Assembly (NCBI RefSeq): GCF_018406605.1
Contig: NZ_AP024545.1
Span: 1,674,001-1,738,000, forward strand
Direction of reading: 5' to 3'
Source of the DNA: Noviluteimonas caseinilytica
GTDB taxonomy: Bacteria > Pseudomonadota > Gammaproteobacteria > Xanthomonadales > Xanthomonadaceae
DNA: 64,000 bases
Under the pieces are notes generated by a model. That model searched no databases. It had not been told where the DNA came from and saw only the letters and a list, made by a program, of their open reading frames with translations. This document shows positions 61,416 through 64,000 of this stretch, piece after piece (the stretch's first letter is position 1; every line of letters begins with the position of its first letter). The position numbers and the translations under genes were made by a program.

Positions 61416-64000
61416 ATGTCCTTCAACCTCTCGGAATGGGCGCTGCGCAACCGCACGCTCGTCCTCTACGCGATGGTCGTGCTCGCGCTGCTCGGTGCGA
61501 TGAGCTGGCGCAACCTCGGGCAATCGGAAGATCCGCCCTTCACCTTCAAGGCGATGGTGGTGCGCACGTTGTGGCCGGGCGCCACCGCGGAGGAGGTCGC
61601 GCGCCAGGTGACCGAGCGCGTCGAGAAGAGCCTGATGACGACCGGCAAGTACGAGTTCATCCGCTCGTATTCGCGCGCCGGCGAATCGCAGGTGATCTTC
61701 ATGGCGCGCGATTCGCTGCCGTCGAAGGACGTGCCCGAGCTGTGGTACCAGGTGCGCAAGAAGATCGGCGACATCAAGCCCACGTTGCCGGAAGGCACGG
61801 TCGGGCCGTTCTTCAACGATGAATTCGGCGACACGTTCGGCAACATCTACGCGCTGACGGGGCAGGGCTTCGACTACGCGGTGCTGAAGGACTACGCCGA
61901 GCGCATCGAGCTCGAACTGCAGCGCCTGCCGGACGTCGGCAAGGTGGAACTGGTCGGCCTGCAGGACGAGAAAGTCTGGATCGAGCTGTCGAACACCAAG
62001 CTCGCCACGATGGGCATCCCGCTGGCGGCGGTGCAGACCGCGCTGTCGGAACAGAACGCCGTCGTGCCGTCCGGCTTCTTCGAAACGAACACCGACCGCG
62101 TGCAGATCCGCGTGACCGGCGCGTTCCAGTCGGTCGATGCCTTGCGCGATTTCCCGATCCGTTCGGGCGATCGCACGGTGCGGCTCGGCGACCTTGCGAC
62201 GGTGAAGCGCGGCTTCGCCGATCCCGCCGCGCCGCGGATGCGCTTCATGGGCCAGGACGCGATCGGCATCGCGGTGGCGATGAAGGACGGCGGCGACATC
62301 CTGCGGCTCGGTGACAAGCTGGAGTCCGAATTCGCGCGCCTGCAGCGTTCGCTGCCCGCCGGCATGGAATTGCGCAAGGTCTCCGACCAGCCGCACGCGG
62401 TGCGCGAATCGGTGGGCGAGTTCATGAAGGTACTCACCGAAGCGGTGGCGATCGTGCTGCTGGTGAGTTTCTTCTCGCTGGGGTTCCGCACGGGGCTGGT
62501 GGTGGCGGTGACGATCCCGCTGGTGCTGGCGATGACGTTCGCGGTGATGGATTACTTCGGCATCGGCCTGCACAAGATCTCGCTCGGTGCGCTCGTGCTC
62601 GCACTGGGCTTGCTCGTCGACGACGCGATCATCGCGGTCGAGATGATGGCCATCAAGATGGAGCAGGGCTTCTCGCGGTTGAAGGCGGCCAGCTTCGCGT
62701 GGGAGACCACGGCGTTCCCGATGCTCACCGGCACGCTGGTGACGGCGGCGGGCTTCCTGCCGATCGCGACCGCGGCCTCGTCGACCGGCGAGTACACGCG
62801 GTCGCTGTTCCAGGTGGTCACCATCGCGCTGGTGGTGTCGTGGATCGCGGCGGTGCTGTTCATCCCGTACCTCGGCGACAAGATGTTGCCGGACATGAAC
62901 AAGAAGCATGCCGAAGCGCACGACCCGCACGCGACGAAGTTCTACCAGCGCTTCCGCGGCTTGCTCGACTGGTGCCTGGGTCATCGCAAGCTCGTCATCA
63001 CGCTGACCGTCGCGGCGTTCATCGCGTCGATCGCGCTGTTCCGGTTCGTGCCGCAGCAGTTCTTCCCGGATTCGACGCGGCCGGAGCTGATGGTGGACAT
63101 GGAACTCGCCGAAGGCTCGTCGTTGAAGGCGACCGAAGCGCAGGCGAAGCAACTGGAGGCGATGCTGCAGAAGCGCGCGGGCGTCGACAACTACGTCGCC
63201 TACGTCGGCACCGGTTCGCCGCGCTTCTACCTGCCGCTCGACCAGCAGCTGCCCGCCGCCAACTTCGCGCAGTTCGTCGTGCGCGCCAGCGATACCGAAG
63301 CGCGCGAAACGGTGCGCACGTGGCTGATCGACGAGGTCGCGCCGCGCTTCCCGTCGTTGCAATTGCGCGTGACGCGACTGGAGAACGGCCCGCCGGTCGG
63401 CTACCCGCTGCAGTTCCGCGTCTCCGGCGAACATATCGACCGCGTGCGCGCCATCGCCAAGCAAGTGCAGGCGAAGGTGCTCGCGAACCCGAACGTCTCC
63501 AACGTGAACCTGGACTGGGACGAACCCAGCAAGGTCGTGCGCCTGGAGATCGACCAGGACCGTGCGCGCGTGCTCGGCATCACTTCGTCCCAGTTGTCGA
63601 AGTTCCTGTCGGGCTCGCTGTCGGGCCTGCACGTCAGCACGTACCGCGAGGGCAACGAACTCGTCGAGATCCTGTTGCGCGGCACGGGCGACGAACGCAC
63701 GCGGCTCGACCTGCTCGGCAGCCTGGCGGTGCCGACGCAGAGCGGCACGCCGGTGCCGCTGTCGCAGATCGCCACGCTGCGCGACGTGTTCGAGGACGGC
63801 ATCGTGTGGCATCGCGACCGCCTGCCCACCGTCACGGTGCGCGCCGACATCCGCAACAAGCTCACGCCGCCGACGGTGGTGGCGCAGATCCTGCCGACGC
63901 TCGACGGCATCCGCGCCGCGTTGCCGGAAGGCTACCTGCTCGAAACCGGCGGCACGGTGGAGGACTCCGGGCGCGGGCAGAACTCGATCAAGGCCGGCCT
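61416..64000 (+). CDS. RND efflux pump permease, partial (runs off right edge)
   Basis: 861 codons visible, no stop before the window edge. Starts MSFNLSEWALRNRTLVLYAMVVL (first helix) and continues with the pore/porter domains and helices 2-6, including LVLALGLLVDDAIIAVEMM with the proton-relay acidic pair of RND pumps. The porter regions repeat (AELVGLQDE...). It exports substrates in concert with the adaptor and TolC. The remaining C-terminal helices lie outside the window; substrate unknown. Confidence 0.95.
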   Translation, partial: MSFNLSEWALRNRTLVLYAMVVLALLGAMSWRNLGQSEDPPFTFKAMVVRTLWPGATAEEVARQVTERVEKSLMTTGKYEFIRSYSRAGESQVIFMARDSLPSKDVPELWYQVRKKIGDIKPTLPEGTVGPFFNDEFGDTFGNIYALTGQGFDYAVLKDYAERIELELQRLPDVGKVELVGLQDEKVWIELSNTKLATMGIPLAAVQTALSEQNAVVPSGFFETNTDRVQIRVTGAFQSVDALRDFPIRSGDRTVRLGDLATVKRGFADPAAPRMRFMGQDAIGIAVAMKDGGDILRLGDKLESEFARLQRSLPAGMELRKVSDQPHAVRESVGEFMKVLTEAVAIVLLVSFFSLGFRTGLVVAVTIPLVLAMTFAVMDYFGIGLHKISLGALVLALGLLVDDAIIAVEMMAIKMEQGFSRLKAASFAWETTAFPMLTGTLVTAAGFLPIATAASSTGEYTRSLFQVVTIALVVSWIAAVLFIPYLGDKMLPDMNKKHAEAHDPHATKFYQRFRGLLDWCLGHRKLVITLTVAAFIASIALFRFVPQQFFPDSTRPELMVDMELAEGSSLKATEAQAKQLEAMLQKRAGVDNYVAYVGTGSPRFYLPLDQQLPAANFAQFVVRASDTEARETVRTWLIDEVAPRFPSLQLRVTRLENGPPVGYPLQFRVSGEHIDRVRAIAKQVQAKVLANPNVSNVNLDWDEPSKVVRLEIDQDRARVLGITSSQLSKFLSGSLSGLHVSTYREGNELVEILLRGTGDERTRLDLLGSLAVPTQSGTPVPLSQIATLRDVFEDGIVWHRDRLPTVTVRADIRNKLTPPTVVAQILPTLDGIRAALPEGYLLETGGTVEDSGRGQNSIKAG

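Noticed and set aside
60681..63812. 1043-codon minus-strand open frame
   Set aside because: Antisense to the RND adaptor and pump genes; composition is typical of a GC shadow.

Overview
The window is a high-GC (roughly two-thirds G+C) bacterial chromosome segment. Gene content and order point to Gammaproteobacteria, order Lysobacterales (Xanthomonadaceae), most like Lysobacter or Luteimonas. Supporting signs are the run accB-accC ... prmA ... fis-purH-purD, the cutA-dsbD-tlpA block, the waaA/tolC/pcm/TetR/RND block, and GC-rich REP-like hairpins of the CCCCTCTCCC type. The genus call is inference from synteny and protein resemblance; no 16S gene is present. Coding density is very high, with many 1-4 nt stop/start overlaps. 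No rRNA, insertion sequence, prophage or CRISPR array was seen.

Layout. 1-6.2 kb: the N-terminus of a HAMP-repeat sensor kinase, a BON-domain protein, a sigma54-dependent response regulator divergent from a DUF4142 lipoprotein gene, a KGG stress protein, a CorA-type transporter and an orphan RES-domain protein. 6.2-8.5 kb: queD, a Lys-rich mini-protein, tRNA-Met(CAT), rppH, and the iron-storage pair bfd-bfr behind a Fur-like box. 8.5-13.1 kb: a two-gene signalling operon, a REC/degenerate GGDEF/degenerate EAL protein overlapping a hybrid histidine kinase. 13.2-17.4 kb: DUF4126, a DUF6776-like protein with bactofilin, erpA, nudC and ampE. 17.4-22.4 kb: an XRE regulator divergent from a degenerate Mod-type DNA-methyltransferase homologue, an MFS-acyltransferase fusion, and a HigBA-type toxin-antitoxin pair.

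22.4-36.6 kb is almost entirely minus-strand housekeeping: purD, purH, fis, a zinc-ribbon membrane protein, prmA, two unknown proteins, accC, accB, aroQ, a TlpA-like thioredoxin, dsbD, cutA and an XRE regulator. A 556-bp intergenic region follows. It holds an unexplained strong terminator (candidate small RNA), a sigma32-type promoter and a variant CIRCE operator in front of groES-groEL. 39.3-43.8 kb carries a TIGR03118 protein, an ECF sigma/anti-sigma/subtilase operon and a TorF-like porin. A frameshifted Tat-exported flavin amine oxidase, glnE, an ELM1-family protein, a nitroreductase, a YceI protein, a pirin and a zf-CHCC protein follow.

51.7-57.2 kb is an LPS core/lipid A cluster (GT4 glycosyltransferase, O-antigen-ligase-like protein, GT2 glycosyltransferase, LpxL-type acyltransferase, waaA). 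The window ends with tolC, pcm and a TetR regulator divergent from an RND adaptor and pump gene that runs off the right edge, so a complete tripartite efflux system is plausibly encoded here.

The loci most worth following up are the catalytically degenerate Mod-like protein with its XRE neighbour, the sigma54 activator/promoter pair, the unexplained transcript upstream of groES, the sigma/anti-sigma/subtilase operon whose anti-sigma tail resembles a protease prodomain, and the orphan RES protein.
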